The notes: generated from the sequence alone by a model not told the origin. A stretch of DNA of 64,000 nucleotides from Neorhizobium galegae (GCF_017877055.1 NZ_JAGIPG010000001.1:1984001-2048000); one strand, 5' to 3'. Shown: positions 1 to 10,689, counted from the first letter of the stretch. Translations and numbers: made by a program.

Positions 1-43
1 TGCCGTAGCCCACCTGTCCCGCGCCGCAGATGATCACCTTCAT
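1..43 (-). CDS. trkA: TrkA potassium uptake protein, N-terminal fragment (truncated by window edge)
   Basis: Only 14 codons are present. Reading the minus strand from the ATG at 43 gives MKVIICGAGQVGYG, the start of a Rossmann NAD-binding fold with GxGxxG, as in TrkA, the cytoplasmic regulatory subunit of Trk potassium uptake. It starts 3 bp after the ntrX stop, so it is probably co-transcribed with ntrYX. The ntrX-trkA order is known from rhizobia and supports the name. The rest of the gene lies outside the window. Confidence 0.75.
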   Translation of the reverse strand, partial: MKVIICGAGQVGYG

Positions 44-46
44 AGG

Positions 47-1411
47 CTACACACCGAGCGACTTGAGCTTGCGATGCAGAGCCGAACGTTCCATGCCGAC
101 GAATTCCGCCGTGCGGGAAATGTTGCCTCCGAAACGGTTGATCTGGGCGATCAGGTAGTCGCGCTCGAACATTTCGCGGGCTTCGCGCAGCGGCAGCGTC
201 ATGATGTGGTAGTCGCCCTTGGCGGAAACCTTGGGCAGCATGTCGCCGAGATCGGTCGGCAACATGTCGGCGGATATCGGCGAATCCGGACCGTCGGAAC
301 GGGCAAGGATCATCAGCCGTTCGATATTGTTGCGCAGCTGGCGGATATTGCCCGGCCAGTCATGGGCCTGGAGGACGGCCATGGCGTCCTCGCCGATCTT
401 GCGGGGACGGATGCCGGCCTGCTCGGAAATCTGGCGCATGAACATGTCGACCAGGAAAGGAATGTCCTCGCGGCGTTCGGCGAGCGCCGGCACCTTGACC
501 GGCACGACGGCCAGCCGGTGATAGAGATCCTCGCGGAAGGAACCGTCGGCGATCAGGCTTTCGAGATTGTAGGCGGTCGACGAGATGATGCGGACATCGA
601 CCTTGACGCGCTTGGAGCCGCCGACACGTTCGAACTGCTGGTCCACCAGTACGCGCAAGATCTTGTTCTGGGTCTCGCGCGGCATTTCGCCGACTTCGTC
701 GAGATAAAGGATGCCGCGATGGGCCTCTTCCAGGGCGCCGATCTTGCGCGCCTGGCCGGGAGCGCCTTCGGTACCGAAAAGTGCCATCTCCATGCGATCA
801 GGCGTGATCGTCGCAGCGTTCAGCGCCACGAAGGGGCCGGCGACGCGCGACGAGCGCTTGTGGATCATCCGAGCCACCAGTTCCTTGCCGGAACCGGAAG
901 GGCCGAGGATCATCACGCGGCTGTTGGTCGGCGCGACCTTCTCGATGGTCTGGCGGAGCTGCGAGACGGCAACCGACGTGCCGACCAGCTCGGCGGCGTC
1001 GCCCGTGCGCTTCTTGAGCTCGTTCACCTCGCGCTTCAGCTTGGAGTTTTCGAGTGCCCGCTCGGCGATCAGGATCAGCCGGTCGGCCTTGAAAGGCTTT
1101 TCGATGAAGTCGAAGGCGCCGCGCTTGATCGCCGACACCGCCGTCTCGACATTGCCGTGGCCGGAGATCATCACGACGGGCAGATCGGGGTGCCGGCTCT
1201 TGACCTCGTCGAGCAGCGCCAGGCCGTCGAGCCTGGAGCCCTGCATCCAGATATCCAGGAAAACCAGCCGCGGCACGCGATCGGATATCGCTGCCAGCGC
1301 GCTGTCGCTGTCGTGAGCCGTGCGGGTTTCATGACCCTCATCGGACAAAATACCTGAAACGATATCGCGGATATCCGCCTCGTCATCTACGACCAGAATA
1401 TCAGACGCCAT
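47..1411 (-). CDS. ntrX: NtrX, nitrogen/redox response regulator
   Basis: Cytoplasmic response regulator of 454 aa, partner of the NtrY kinase. A receiver domain occupies roughly residues 1-120, with the acidic pocket at VVDDE and the likely phospho-acceptor Asp53 in FLDIW. A central AAA+ domain (about 140-370) carries Walker A GPSGSGKE and Walker B-like LYLDEVGE. A Fis-type helix-turn-helix ends the protein (SRTAEFVGMERSALHRKL). The sigma54-contact loop GAFTGA is not present: the equivalent segment reads FGTEGAPGQ. This is typical of NtrX, so it probably does not act as a classical sigma54 activator. Its start overlaps the ntrY stop by 11 bp, which indicates translational coupling. Confidence 0.95.
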   Translation of the reverse strand: MASDILVVDDEADIRDIVSGILSDEGHETRTAHDSDSALAAISDRVPRLVFLDIWMQGSRLDGLALLDEVKSRHPDLPVVMISGHGNVETAVSAIKRGAFDFIEKPFKADRLILIAERALENSKLKREVNELKKRTGDAAELVGTSVAVSQLRQTIEKVAPTNSRVMILGPSGSGKELVARMIHKRSSRVAGPFVALNAATITPDRMEMALFGTEGAPGQARKIGALEEAHRGILYLDEVGEMPRETQNKILRVLVDQQFERVGGSKRVKVDVRIISSTAYNLESLIADGSFREDLYHRLAVVPVKVPALAERREDIPFLVDMFMRQISEQAGIRPRKIGEDAMAVLQAHDWPGNIRQLRNNIERLMILARSDGPDSPISADMLPTDLGDMLPKVSAKGDYHIMTLPLREAREMFERDYLIAQINRFGGNISRTAEFVGMERSALHRKLKSLGV

Positions 1412-3674
1412 AAGCCAATTCCTTGTTATTATCCGTTCCCGGCACCGCCACCTGCGCCAGATGCGGCAGCAGCACCCTGATCATGGCGCCCTTGCCATGA
1501 TCGAAATCGGCGGGAGCATCGTGCAGTTCGAGCTGCCCGCCGTGTTCTTCGATGATCTTCTTGACGATGGCGAGCCCCAGGCCCGTGCCCTTGTCGCGCA
1601 TGGTCATGTAGGGCTCGAGGATGCGGTGCCGGTTTTCGGTCGGCAGGCCGCTGCCGTTGTCGATGATGTCGACCACATAGGTGTCGCGCTCCGCGTCGTA
1701 GACCGAGCGGACCTTGACCTTGCGGCCGTCGCGCTCCTGATCGCTCGGCACCGCCTCGATCGCCTCGACGGCGTTCTTGATCAGGTTGCCGAAGGCCTGG
1801 CCGAGCATGCGCGCATCGAACATGCCCTTCAGCGGCTCGTCGCCAAGCTCGCGGATGAAATCCACATGGGTGGTGCCCATCTCGCGCAGGAAGATCGCGT
1901 CGCGCAGGATATCGCGCAGGTCGGCCTCTTCCTTGGCGGGTTTCGGCATGCGGGCAAAGGAGGAGAATTCGTCGACCATGCGGCCGATATCGCCGACCTG
2001 GCGCACGATCGTATCGGTGCACTGGTCGAAGACGGCGCGGTCGTCCTCGGCGATCTGCTTGCCGTAGCGACGCTTGAGGCGTTCGGCCGAAAGCTGGATC
2101 GGGGTGAGCGGGTTCTTGATCTCGTGGGCGATGCGGCGGGCGACGTCCGCCCAGGCGGTCGAGCGCTGGGCGATGACGAGATCGGTGATATCGTCGAGCG
2201 TCACCACATAGGAATCGTGCGCGGCGCGCTGTTCCTCGCGGGTGACCTGGACCGACAGCGTCCGCTCCTTGCCGCCGCGGATCAGGTTCACCTGCTTGCG
2301 GAACTCGCCGCGCGCTCTGGTGCGCGCCTCGGTGAGGACATGGTCGATCTCCGGCGCGACGTCCTCAAGCTTCTCGCCCATCAGCTGTTCGGCGGGAACG
2401 CCGAGGAAATGCTCCGCCGACGGATTGACGATGGTGATGCGGCGGTCTTCCTCGACCCCGATGACGGCGGCGGTGACGCCCGATAGCACGGCCTCGATGA
2501 ACCGGCGGCGGTCGTCCACTTCATCCTTGGCCTCAAGGATCTCGTCGCGCTGGCTGCGGATTTCCGAAATCATCTTGTTGAAAGTGCGCGACAGGCTGCC
2601 GACGTCGCCATCGGCGGCGCGCACCGGCACGACGACATTGAGATTGCCGGTCGCCACGCTGTCGGCGGCGCTGATCAGCAGCCGGATCGGCCGGACGATG
2701 CGGTCGGCGACCGCGATCGCCGTCCAGATCGCCGCGAGCAGCACGATCAGCGCGAAACCGAGATAGAGCACCGCAAAGGCGATCTGCAACGACGTGCGGC
2801 CGGCTTCCATCGCCTGGTATTCGGCGGCGTTCTCCTCCATCAGCCGCATCGCCGAGATGACTTTCGGATCGACTGCGCGGATCGTATAGAGATAGGAGCC
2901 CGGAATGGCGTCGAGCTTGATGACAGCGCCGACGAGGTTGGTGACGCCTGGCGGGATCAGCGTCGGCTGGCCGGCCGCCGCCGTCTTCAGCGCATCCTCC
3001 GGGATCGCCGGCAGCGGCTTTTCCGTCTTGATGTCGGCCTGGGCGATCGCCTGACCGTCTTCTCGCACCAGGAAGGCTCCGAGCATTCCGCGACCCCGCG
3101 CCTGGCGGGTCATCAGGTCCACGAACCCCGTCCGGTCGAGATAGAACATCGGCCGGTTGCGCTCGAGGTCGTTCGACATCGACACGGTCTGGCCCTGAAG
3201 ATAGCTGGCATTCTCGAGCATATAGGCACGGGCGACGTCCTGGGACGACTGCACGATCGACTGCGTCCGCAGCGAGAACCAGCGGTCAAGGCCGACATTG
3301 AGCGTGAGGCTCGCGAAGATCGCCACCAGGACCGCCGGCGTGATCGCCACGATCGAGAACAGCACGACGATGCGGACATGCAGGCGGGCGGCGGCACGAC
3401 CGCGGTTGCGGGCCTTGATCAGCCGGAGGATCTCGCGGCCGATCAGATACATCAGGCCGAGGATGAACAGCGAATTGAGCGCCGCCGAGGCGATCACCAC
3501 ATTGGTAGTCGGCGCGATCGGCGTCAGGCCGAGCAGGATGAACAGCGTCACCGACGCGCAGATCAAAGCTCCGCCGGCGAGCAGAAGGCCGGGAAGCGCG
3601 AACGATGCGCGCCGATCCTGCACTGACACCGCTGGCTCGTCTTCGGCCATCGGCGCTGTTACGCCTTCCGTCAT
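1401..3674 (-). CDS. ntrY: NtrY, membrane sensor histidine kinase
   Basis: Sensor kinase of 757 aa that phosphorylates NtrX. The N-terminus has several hydrophobic segments (for example LPGLLLAGGALICASVTLFI and VVLFSIVAITPAVLVAIFA), then a periplasmic sensing region and another membrane helix near residue 310. A HAMP-like linker (IVRPIRLLISAADSVATGNL), a PAS segment and the kinase core follow. The H-box [11 protein letters not shown] has His517, and the ATPase N, G1 and G2 boxes are at NLIKNAVEA, DNGSGLP and GTGLGLAIV. The start at 3674 is chosen because GGAG lies 8 nt upstream; upstream codons in the same frame lack such a site. It follows ntrC after a 221-bp gap, so it may have its own promoter. 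Confidence 0.93.
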   Translation of the reverse strand: MTEGVTAPMAEDEPAVSVQDRRASFALPGLLLAGGALICASVTLFILLGLTPIAPTTNVVIASAALNSLFILGLMYLIGREILRLIKARNRGRAAARLHVRIVVLFSIVAITPAVLVAIFASLTLNVGLDRWFSLRTQSIVQSSQDVARAYMLENASYLQGQTVSMSNDLERNRPMFYLDRTGFVDLMTRQARGRGMLGAFLVREDGQAIAQADIKTEKPLPAIPEDALKTAAAGQPTLIPPGVTNLVGAVIKLDAIPGSYLYTIRAVDPKVISAMRLMEENAAEYQAMEAGRTSLQIAFAVLYLGFALIVLLAAIWTAIAVADRIVRPIRLLISAADSVATGNLNVVVPVRAADGDVGSLSRTFNKMISEIRSQRDEILEAKDEVDDRRRFIEAVLSGVTAAVIGVEEDRRITIVNPSAEHFLGVPAEQLMGEKLEDVAPEIDHVLTEARTRARGEFRKQVNLIRGGKERTLSVQVTREEQRAAHDSYVVTLDDITDLVIAQRSTAWADVARRIAHEIKNPLTPIQLSAERLKRRYGKQIAEDDRAVFDQCTDTIVRQVGDIGRMVDEFSSFARMPKPAKEEADLRDILRDAIFLREMGTTHVDFIRELGDEPLKGMFDARMLGQAFGNLIKNAVEAIEAVPSDQERDGRKVKVRSVYDAERDTYVVDIIDNGSGLPTENRHRILEPYMTMRDKGTGLGLAIVKKIIEEHGGQLELHDAPADFDHGKGAMIRVLLPHLAQVAVPGTDNNKELAYGV

Positions 3675-3895
3675 CGAATCCACTCCGATCCCCAAAACCC
3701 TCGCGGGAGACCGATCCAACCCGGTCAGACCGGGCGAAGCGACAGCCACTTTCCAGAAAAGGGCTGGCCCTACCCCATCAACGGCCGCCACTCCGTCGAG
3801 CATTCACCAAACCCTGCGTGACCTTTAAGCAACGCAATGTGGCGAAAATGCAACGATGAGCGGAAGGTGTCAAGCAGTCGGGAACAAACTAACCA

Positions 3896-5347
3896 TCAAG
3901 CGCCGCGAGAGCTGCGATAGACCGAGACGCCCAGTTCCCGGATCTTCTTGCGCAGCGTGTTGCGGTTGAGGCCGAGGAGATCGGCCGCCTTGATCTGGTT
4001 GCCGCGGGTGGCGGTCAACGCCGCCAGGATGAGCGGATATTCCAGCTCCGTCAGGACGCGATCGTAGAGACCCGGCGGCGGCAGGTTTTCGCCGAAGCTC
4101 GCGAAATAGCTGCGCATGTTTTCTTCCACGGCCTGCGCGATGGTGAGCGAACCGCTGCGGGTGCCCATCTTGTCGATCGGGCTATCGGGAACATCCGAGC
4201 GCAGCTCCGATTCGATGATCTCGCGGCTGATGACCTCCTGCGGATAAAGCGCCATCAGGCGCCGAACCAGGTTTTCCAGCTCGCGCACGTTGCCCGGCCA
4301 GGCATAGGCCTTCATCAGATCCAGCGCCTCGCTGTCGAAACGCTTGGCATCCAGCCCTTCCTTCTCGGCCATCTGCATGAAGTGGCGCACCAGATCCGGA
4401 ATGTCCTCGGCACGGTCACGCAAGGGAGGCAGGCGCAGCGGCACGACGTTGAGGCGGTAATAGAGGTCCTCGCGGAAGAGGCCCTGGTTGATCAGATGCT
4501 TCAAATCCTTGTTGGTGGCCGCGACGATGCGCACGTCGGTGCGGATCGGCGTACGGCCGCCGACGGTGGTGTATTCGCCCTGCTGCAGGACGCGCAGGAG
4601 GCGCGTCTGGGCGTCCATCGGCATGTCGCCGATCTCGTCGAGGAAAAGCGTGCCGCCCTCGGCCTGCTCGAAGCGGCCGGTGGAGCGGTTCTGGGCGCCG
4701 GTAAAGGCGCCCTTCTCGTGGCCGAAGAGTTCCGATTCGATCAGGTCGCGCGGGATGGCGGCCATGTTGATCGCCACGAACGGACCGTTGCGGCGCTTGC
4801 CGTAGTCGTGGAGCGCGCGGGCGACCAGTTCCTTGCCGGTGCCGGACTCGCCGGTGATCATCAGCGTCAGGTCGGTCTGCATCAGACGGGCGAGCACGCG
4901 GTAGATTTCCTGCATGGCGGCGGAGCGGCCGACCAGCGGCATGCCGTCCTGCATGTCGTCGTCGAGGCGGGCGGGCTTACGCTTCGGCTCAGCCAGCGCC
5001 CGGCCGATGATGGCGATCAGTTCGGTCAGATCGAAGGGCTTGGGCAAGTAGTCATAGGCGCCTTTTTCTGACGCCTTGATGGCGGTCATGAAGGTGTTCT
5101 GGGCGCTCATGACGAGCACCGGCAGCTCGGGCCTGGCTTTTTTGATGCGCGGCAGGAGGTCGAAGGCGTTCTCGTCCGGCATGATCACGTCGGTGACGAC
5201 GAGATCCCCCTCGCCGGCCGAAATCCAGCGCCACAGGGTGGCGGCATTGGAGGTGATGCGCACTTCGTAGCCTGCCCTGGTCAAGGCCTGGTTCAGAACG
5301 GTGCGGATGGCCGCGTCGTCGTCGGCGACAAGGATCGTGGCAGTCAT
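3896..5347 (-). CDS. ntrC: NtrC (NRI), nitrogen regulation response regulator
   Basis: Sigma54-dependent enhancer-binding activator of 483 aa that controls nitrogen assimilation genes when phosphorylated by NtrB. The receiver domain has the acidic patch VADDD and probable phospho-acceptor Asp53 ([10 protein letters not shown]). The AAA+ domain contains Walker A GESGTGKE, an intact sigma54-contacting GAFTGA loop ([11 protein letters not shown]) and Walker [11 protein letters not shown]. The C-terminal Fis-type helix-turn-helix ([17 protein letters not shown]) binds DNA. The ATG at 5347 overlaps the ntrB stop as ATGA, so translation is coupled to ntrB. Confidence 0.97.
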   Translation of the reverse strand: MTATILVADDDAAIRTVLNQALTRAGYEVRITSNAATLWRWISAGEGDLVVTDVIMPDENAFDLLPRIKKARPELPVLVMSAQNTFMTAIKASEKGAYDYLPKPFDLTELIAIIGRALAEPKRKPARLDDDMQDGMPLVGRSAAMQEIYRVLARLMQTDLTLMITGESGTGKELVARALHDYGKRRNGPFVAINMAAIPRDLIESELFGHEKGAFTGAQNRSTGRFEQAEGGTLFLDEIGDMPMDAQTRLLRVLQQGEYTTVGGRTPIRTDVRIVAATNKDLKHLINQGLFREDLYYRLNVVPLRLPPLRDRAEDIPDLVRHFMQMAEKEGLDAKRFDSEALDLMKAYAWPGNVRELENLVRRLMALYPQEVISREIIESELRSDVPDSPIDKMGTRSGSLTIAQAVEENMRSYFASFGENLPPPGLYDRVLTELEYPLILAALTATRGNQIKAADLLGLNRNTLRKKIRELGVSVYRSSRGA

Positions 5348-6492
5348 TTTACGTTTCCTGTGGAGTTCAAGGCGCGGCCGTCCATGGCCTCTTCCTTGTG
5401 CATGGGCATTAGAACACGGAATATCGTACGGCGCGCCTGGCTGTCGCATTCGACGATGCCGCCGTGGCCGCCGATGATCTTGGCGACCAGGGCCAAGCCC
5501 AGGCCCGAGCCGTTCGTCTTGGTGGTGATGAAGGGATCGAAAAGATGCGGCACGAGGTCGCTCGGAACGCCCGGTCCGTTGTCGATGACGCAGAATTCGA
5601 GCGGCAGGGAGATCTTGTCCCGGGTGCCGGCGACCGACAGCTTGATGCCGGGACGATAGGCGGTGGTCAGCATGATTTCGCCGTCCGGCTGGTCGCCGAC
5701 GGCTTCGGCCGCGTTCTTGATGAGATTGAGGAAGACCTGCACCAGCTGGTCGCGGTTGGCAAAGACCGGCGGCAGCGACGGATCGTACATTTCGGAAATC
5801 TTGATGTTGCGTGCAAAACCGGCCTTGGCGACCGCCTTCACGTGATCGAGCACCGAATGGATGTTGAGGGCTATGCGATCGACAGGCCGTTCGTCGGAAA
5901 ACACTTCCATGCGATCGACCAGCGAGACGATGCGGTCGGTCTCGTCGCAGATCAGCTGGGTCAGCGCCCGGTCGTCGTCGGGAACGACGCTTTCCAGAAG
6001 CTGGGCGGCGCCGCGGATGCCCGACAGCGGGTTCTTGATCTCGTGGGCGAGCATGGAGGCCAGGCCCGTCACCGAACGCGCGGCGGCGCGATGGGTGAGC
6101 TGGCGGTCGATCTTGTCCGCCATCGATCGTTCCTGGAAGACGACGACCACCGAGCCCGGTTCACTGACCACGGGCGCGACATAGAGATCGACCAGCTTGT
6201 CCTGGCCGAGGCGCGGCGAAGACAGGTCTACGCGGTATTCGTTGACGGGCGCCTTACGCTCGCGCACCTGGTCGATCAGGGCGAGAAGCGGGCTGCCGAA
6301 CGGGATGAAGGTGGAGATCTTGTTCTTGGCGAGATGGGGGGCGCTGGCGCCGAAGAAGGCCTCCGCCTCCCAGTTCGCAAACGCGACCTTGCCCGCCGCA
6401 TCGACCAGGATCACCGGGTTCTGCACCGAGTTGAGGACGGCCATGGCGAGCGCGTTGCCGATCGTGGCATCCTGCGCCTGGGACTTGCTCAT
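5344..6492 (-). CDS. ntrB: NtrB (NRII), nitrogen regulation histidine kinase
   Basis: Cytoplasmic two-component kinase/phosphatase of 382 aa acting on NtrC; in enteric bacteria and rhizobia its activity is set by PII. A PAS domain spans about residues 15-105 ([20 protein letters not shown]). The dimerisation/phospho-acceptor H-box [14 protein letters not shown] has His150. The ATPase domain has an N-box [10 protein letters not shown] and G boxes DNGPGVP and GSGLGLALV. There are no membrane segments. The ATG at 6492 overlaps the dusB stop as ATGA and its own stop overlaps ntrC the same way, giving a translationally coupled dusB-ntrB-ntrC operon. Confidence 0.96.
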   Translation of the reverse strand: MSKSQAQDATIGNALAMAVLNSVQNPVILVDAAGKVAFANWEAEAFFGASAPHLAKNKISTFIPFGSPLLALIDQVRERKAPVNEYRVDLSSPRLGQDKLVDLYVAPVVSEPGSVVVVFQERSMADKIDRQLTHRAAARSVTGLASMLAHEIKNPLSGIRGAAQLLESVVPDDDRALTQLICDETDRIVSLVDRMEVFSDERPVDRIALNIHSVLDHVKAVAKAGFARNIKISEMYDPSLPPVFANRDQLVQVFLNLIKNAAEAVGDQPDGEIMLTTAYRPGIKLSVAGTRDKISLPLEFCVIDNGPGVPSDLVPHLFDPFITTKTNGSGLGLALVAKIIGGHGGIVECDSQARRTIFRVLMPMHKEEAMDGRALNSTGNVK

Positions 6493-7526
6493 GCGGCCTC
6501 CTTCTGGGCGACGGCGGGCTTTTGGGCGTCGAAGGATTGGCCGCCGAGCGCTGCAATCATCCGGCACGAGACATCGGCCGGGTCTTTCGAAATCATGATG
6601 GAGGCCTTTTCTTCGACGGGCAGACCCGACGCATAACGGTCGAGATACCAGCCGAGCTGTTTTCGCGCATGGCGGAGGCCGGCCTCGCGGCCGTAGAGCT
6701 CCAGCATTGCTTCATAGTGTTCGATGACCAGATCGGCGATCTCGGCCTGAGACGGTGCGGCATGGCCGGCGAGCCAGCCGACATGCCAGGGACGCCCCTG
6801 AGCACCGCGCCCGACCATGACCGCATCGGCACCGGAGCGCGCCAGGATGTCCTGAGCGTCCTCGGGCGATTCGACGTCGCCATTGGCGATCAGCGGGATG
6901 GAGATCGCGTCGCGCACCGCGCGGATCGCATCCCAGTCCGCCCTGCCCTCGTAGAACTGCATGCGGGTGCGGCCGTGGATGGTCACCAGCTGGATGCCGG
7001 CCTGTTCGGCGCGGCGGGCGATCTCCGGCGCGTTGATGGAGTTCTCGTCCCAGCCGAGCCGCATCTTCAGCGTTACCGGCACCTTGACGGCATTGACGGT
7101 CGCCTCGATCATCGACAGGGCGTGGTCCGGATCGCGCATCAGCGCCGAGCCGGAATAACCGCCCGTCACCTTCTTGGCCGGACATCCCATGTTGATGTCG
7201 ATGATATCGGCGCCGTTATCGGCGGCGATCTTCGCGGCCAATGCCATCGGCTGCGCCTCGCGGCCGGCGAGCTGTACCATGTGCGGCGAGATGCCGGCGC
7301 CCTTCAGCCGCGCCCATGATTCGCCGCGGTTGAGAATGAGCTCGCCGCTGGCGACCATTTCCGTCACGACCAGCCCGGCGCCATAGCGCCAGGCAAGCTG
7401 CCGGAAGGGCAGATCGGTGACGCCGGACATCGGCGCCAGGACGACGCGATTGCGAATGGCGACAGGCCCGATCTGAAAAGGCTTGGCAAGATCTTGAAAA
7501 CTCAAATGATGATCTTTCGGGCACAT
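6489..7526 (-). CDS. dusB: tRNA-dihydrouridine synthase DusB (NifR3 family)
   Basis: FMN-dependent enzyme of 345 aa that reduces uridine to dihydrouridine in tRNA; called NifR3 in rhizobia and Rhodobacter. The TIM-barrel start [17 protein letters not shown], the signature [20 protein letters not shown] with the catalytic Cys, and the FMN-binding [12 protein letters not shown] and [15 protein letters not shown] strands are all visible. It is first in the operon with ntrB and ntrC. The ATG at 7526 lacks a strong ribosome binding site, so a start a few codons downstream is possible. The 158 bp to ispDF contain the divergent promoters. Confidence 0.95.
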   Translation of the reverse strand: MCPKDHHLSFQDLAKPFQIGPVAIRNRVVLAPMSGVTDLPFRQLAWRYGAGLVVTEMVASGELILNRGESWARLKGAGISPHMVQLAGREAQPMALAAKIAADNGADIIDINMGCPAKKVTGGYSGSALMRDPDHALSMIEATVNAVKVPVTLKMRLGWDENSINAPEIARRAEQAGIQLVTIHGRTRMQFYEGRADWDAIRAVRDAISIPLIANGDVESPEDAQDILARSGADAVMVGRGAQGRPWHVGWLAGHAAPSQAEIADLVIEHYEAMLELYGREAGLRHARKQLGWYLDRYASGLPVEEKASIMISKDPADVSCRMIAALGGQSFDAQKPAVAQKEAA

Positions 7527-7684
7527 GAGATAGTTGCACTATTTTTATTCAGGTCTCGGGCATTTGCCAAGAGCAATTCCTGAACTGCGTTATTTTTGAG
7601 CGGCATGCTGGAATTCAGGCTTTTGGTCCTATAGTTCTCCGCCTGTCAATCCAAAACGAGTTACGGGTCGGGGACGACAAATCC

Positions 7685-8905
7685 ATGACAATCGGTTCCA
7701 AGACAATCGGTATCGTCATCGTCGCCGCAGGCCGCGGGGAACGGGCAGGCTCTCCTGAGGACGGCCCCAAACAGTATCGGCGGATCGGCGGCAGACCGGT
7801 CATTGCCCATACGCTCGAACGGTTTCTGACCTGGTCCCGCAGTGGCCCGATCGTCGTCGTCATCCATCCGGACGACGAGGCGTTGTTCGCGGCGGCAACC
7901 GTCGGCGTCAAGGGAGCGGCCGGGCTGATCACCACGTTCGGCGGAGAAACGCGGCAGCGCTCGGTCTATGAGGGCCTGCGCGCCCTCTCCGGCACCGAGG
8001 CCACCCACGTGATGATCCACGACGCAGCGCGTCCCTTCGTCGACCACGGCGTGCTCGAGCGGGTGGCGCAGGCGCTCGACGAGGGGCAGGACGGCGTGCT
8101 GCCGGCCGTTCCGGTCAGCGACACGCTGAAACGCGGCGGTTCCGACGGGCTGGTGCACGAAACCGTGCCGCGCTCCGGCCTCTATGCCGCCCAGACGCCG
8201 CAGAGCTTTCGTCTCTCGGAAATCCGCACCGCCCATGAAAAGGCGGCGGCACTGCGCCGCGAGGATTTCACCGACGATGCTTCGATCGCCGAATGGGCCG
8301 GCCTGCCGGTGACGCTGGTGGAAGGATCGGTCGACAATATCAAACTCACCGTGAAGCGGGATATCGCCATGGCCGACGAAAAACTCTCGCAGACCCGGCC
8401 CCCGGCCGCGCTACCCGATGTGCGGACCGGCAACGGTTATGACGTGCACCAGCTGGAACCCGGCGAAGGCGTGACGCTCTGCGGCGTGTTCATTCCCCAC
8501 GACCAGAAGCTCAGCGGGCATTCGGATGCCGATGTCGCGCTGCATGCCCTGACCGACGCGCTGCTCGCCACCTGTGGCGCCGGCGATATCGGCGACCATT
8601 TTCCGCCGTCCGACATGCAGTGGCGCGGCGCGGCGTCAAAGATCTTTCTCGACCACGCTGCGAAGATCGTCCGCGAACATGGCGGTACGATCATGAACGC
8701 CGATATCTCGCTGATTGCAGAGGCACCCAAGATCGCCCCGCATCGCCAGGTGATGCGTCAAAACCTCGCAGACATTCTCGGCATTTCGCTCGACCGCTGC
8801 TCGGTCAAGGCGACCACCAACGAGAAAATCGGCTTCATCGGCCGCCGCGAGGGTATTGCCGCGATCGCCACGGCGACCGTGGTTTATCGCGGAGACGCCG
8901 CATGA
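7685..8905 (+). CDS. ispDF: IspDF, bifunctional MEP-pathway enzyme
   Basis: Fusion of 406 aa catalysing two non-consecutive steps of isoprenoid precursor synthesis. The IspD part (about 1-235, 2-C-methyl-D-erythritol 4-phosphate cytidylyltransferase) shows the nucleotide-binding start [10 protein letters not shown] and HDAARPFVD. The IspF part (about 245-406, MECDP synthase) begins [11 protein letters not shown], with metal ligands in YDVH and SGHSDADV, and ends with [16 protein letters not shown]. The fusion is typical of alpha- and epsilonproteobacteria. Its last codon overlaps the cinA start (ATGA). Confidence 0.97.
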   Translation: MTIGSKTIGIVIVAAGRGERAGSPEDGPKQYRRIGGRPVIAHTLERFLTWSRSGPIVVVIHPDDEALFAAATVGVKGAAGLITTFGGETRQRSVYEGLRALSGTEATHVMIHDAARPFVDHGVLERVAQALDEGQDGVLPAVPVSDTLKRGGSDGLVHETVPRSGLYAAQTPQSFRLSEIRTAHEKAAALRREDFTDDASIAEWAGLPVTLVEGSVDNIKLTVKRDIAMADEKLSQTRPPAALPDVRTGNGYDVHQLEPGEGVTLCGVFIPHDQKLSGHSDADVALHALTDALLATCGAGDIGDHFPPSDMQWRGAASKIFLDHAAKIVREHGGTIMNADISLIAEAPKIAPHRQVMRQNLADILGISLDRCSVKATTNEKIGFIGRREGIAAIATATVVYRGDAA

Positions 8906-9405
8906 GCCTGTTTCCCGCCGATGTCCAAGACCAGGCCCGGAAGATCGTTGCCGATTTCACGGCGCGCGGGTTGATGGTCGCGACTGCCGAATCCTGCACC
9001 GGCGGGCTGATCGCCGGGGCGCTGACCGAGATCTCTGGCTCGTCCGCCGTCGTCGACCGCGGTTTCGTCACCTATACGAACCAGGCGAAGATGGACATGC
9101 TCGGGGTAATGCCCGCCACTCTGGCGACGCATGGGGCGGTGTCGAAGGAAACGGCGCTGCAGATGGTGCATGGTGCGCTTTATCGCTCACAAGCCGCCGT
9201 GGCGGTCGCGGTGACCGGCATCGCGGGACCCGGCGGCGGATCGGCGGAAAAGCCGGTCGGGCTGGTGCATCTGGCTGCGAAAAGCCGCTCGGGGAAAATC
9301 CTGCATCGGGAAATGCGCTACGGCGATATCGGCAGGACCGAGGTAAGGCTGGCGACGGTGCGCACCGCGCTCGCGATGCTGGCCGAGGTGGCGGCTCAGG
9401 CGTAG
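8902..9405 (+). CDS. pncC: CinA C-terminal domain protein, nicotinamide-nucleotide amidase
   Basis: Stand-alone CinA-C domain of 167 aa, the family of nicotinamide mononucleotide deamidases that recycle NMN to nicotinic acid mononucleotide. The conserved [11 protein letters not shown] near residue 30, [10 protein letters not shown], and the nucleotide loop [11 protein letters not shown] are present. The N-terminal COG1058 domain of full-length CinA is absent, which is normal for this class. The ATG at 8902 overlaps the ispDF stop. The 3' end overlaps the end of the opposite-strand Coq10-like gene by 10 bp, so the pair converges without room for a separate terminator. Confidence 0.88.
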   Translation: MSLFPADVQDQARKIVADFTARGLMVATAESCTGGLIAGALTEISGSSAVVDRGFVTYTNQAKMDMLGVMPATLATHGAVSKETALQMVHGALYRSQAAVAVAVTGIAGPGGGSAEKPVGLVHLAAKSRSGKILHREMRYGDIGRTEVRLATVRTALAMLAEVAAQA

Positions 9406-9863
9406 ATCTTGTCGGCCCTTGTCTCGAAGGCTTCCGCGAACATGCGAAAGGCGCGGTCGAACATCGAGCCCATCAGGGCGCCGAGGATCATGCTCTTGAA
9501 CTCGTAATCGATGTAGAAATGCACGATGCACCCCTCCGGGCCGGCATTCGGGGAGCCGCCCGCCGCTGGCTCGAAGCTCCAGCGGTTGTCGAGATATTTG
9601 AACGGTCCCTCGATATATTTCACGTCGATGATCCGCTCGGCGGGATTGAGCAGGACCTGGGTGGTGAAGGTCTCCCGGATCGCCTTGTAGCCAACCGTCA
9701 TGTCGGCGACCAAAAGCGTCTTGCCGTCGCGCTCCTTGGAGGAGCGTACCGTCAGCGCTTCGCAGAGCGGCAGGAATTGCGGATATTTTTCGACGTCGGC
9801 AACGAGCGCGTACATCTGCTCAGCGCTGTGCTTGACGGGACGGCGGATTTCAAACTTTGGCAT
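9396..9863 (-). CDS. Coq10/RatA-type START-domain protein
   Basis: Protein of 155 aa in the SRPBCC/START superfamily (polyketide cyclase, Coq10, RatA). The family opening FEIRRPVKHSAEQMYALV, the segment DVEKYPQFLPLCEA and the hydrophobic-cavity strands (TVGYKAIRETFTTQV) are recognisable. Mitochondrial Coq10 binds ubiquinone and is needed for respiration; E. coli RatA was reported as a 50S-binding toxin. In alphaproteobacteria without a paired antitoxin a Coq10-like role is more likely, but this is inference. It is downstream of the lipA region and 9 bp after the small ATPase gene. Confidence 0.82.
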   Translation of the reverse strand: MPKFEIRRPVKHSAEQMYALVADVEKYPQFLPLCEALTVRSSKERDGKTLLVADMTVGYKAIRETFTTQVLLNPAERIIDVKYIEGPFKYLDNRWSFEPAAGGSPNAGPEGCIVHFYIDYEFKSMILGALMGSMFDRAFRMFAEAFETRADKIYA

Positions 9864-9872
9864 GATTTTCAG

Positions 9873-10466
9873 TTAAGCGCCCGCTCCGACAAGATCAAGA
9901 AGATCGCGCGTCTCACGACGGGATTTCAACACCAGAACCGGTTTTCCGGCAGCGTGCGCCGCCAACCCGGCAAGCACGCGCGGGCCATAAACTTTCTCCC
10001 AGGTCCACACGAAGCGGAGGAAGTCGAAATCGATCTTCTCCGGGCAGCCTGGCGCCATCTCCGGGCGGGTACCGCCCCTGTTGGTGATCCAGCGGCTGAG
10101 GATACCCCAGACGCACAGCCAGCGCGGCATGCGCACCCAGATGACGAGATCGCTGCGCGGCACGCGAATGTCGAACGTAGAGGTATTGGTGCCGTCCATG
10201 ATCCAGCGTTCGCCGGCGGTCAGCGCGACGATGAGCCGGTGCTGTTCCAGTTTTTCCCTCTGCACCCAGCCCGGCAGCCAGAGCACGTCGCGGTCGATCG
10301 AAATATAGGCGAGCCCGAAGCGGCGGGCGATCTTCTGCGACAGCGTCGATTTACCGCCACCGGAACAGCCGATGACCAGGATTCGGTCGGCATTCCGGAC
10401 CTTGTCGGCCGCTGCCGTAATTCCTACGTAACGGATCGCATTCGGGCCAGATTCTATGTCCATCAT
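9873..10466 (-). CDS. Small P-loop ATPase/kinase, FlaR-like (adenylate-kinase fold)
   Basis: Protein of 197 aa with a Walker A loop GCSGGGKSTLSQKIA near residue 33 and an aspartate-containing strand (YISIDRDVLWLPGW), matching the adenylate-kinase-like family often annotated as DNA topology modulation protein FlaR. A WIMDGTNTSTFDIRV segment and a basic lid-like region follow. The substrate is unknown. There are two adjacent ATG codons (10466 and 10463) and either may be used. It lies 9 bp upstream of the Coq10-like gene and probably shares its transcript. Confidence 0.75.
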   Translation of the reverse strand: MMDIESGPNAIRYVGITAAADKVRNADRILVIGCSGGGKSTLSQKIARRFGLAYISIDRDVLWLPGWVQREKLEQHRLIVALTAGERWIMDGTNTSTFDIRVPRSDLVIWVRMPRWLCVWGILSRWITNRGGTRPEMAPGCPEKIDFDFLRFVWTWEKVYGPRVLAGLAAHAAGKPVLVLKSRRETRDLLDLVGAGA

Positions 10467-10689
10467 GATCTCCCGTGAACCAGGCGCAGTATCGTGACTG
10501 GCGGTAGCCGCCGATGATGACAGGAGGATTTCAATGTCAGGCAGACGACGCTATAGAGATTGCCGAATGCGATTGTGACAGGCCGTTGACAAGGCCTCAA
10601 TCGGCCGGTTCAACCGTCAGTCAATTTGTTGATGTCAGATGGCATTCAGATTGATAAGATTTAATGTAGGATTCATCCGGTTGTATGAT

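Noticed and set aside
9396..9863. A RatA toxin of a toxin-antitoxin pair
   Set aside because: No RatB/RnfH-like partner gene is adjacent, and the family also covers Coq10 proteins, which suits this location better.
8856..10478. A 540-codon plus-strand open frame across the cinA, Coq10-like and ATPase genes
   Set aside because: It is out of frame with cinA and antisense to two genes with clear domains, and its own translation has no recognisable fold.
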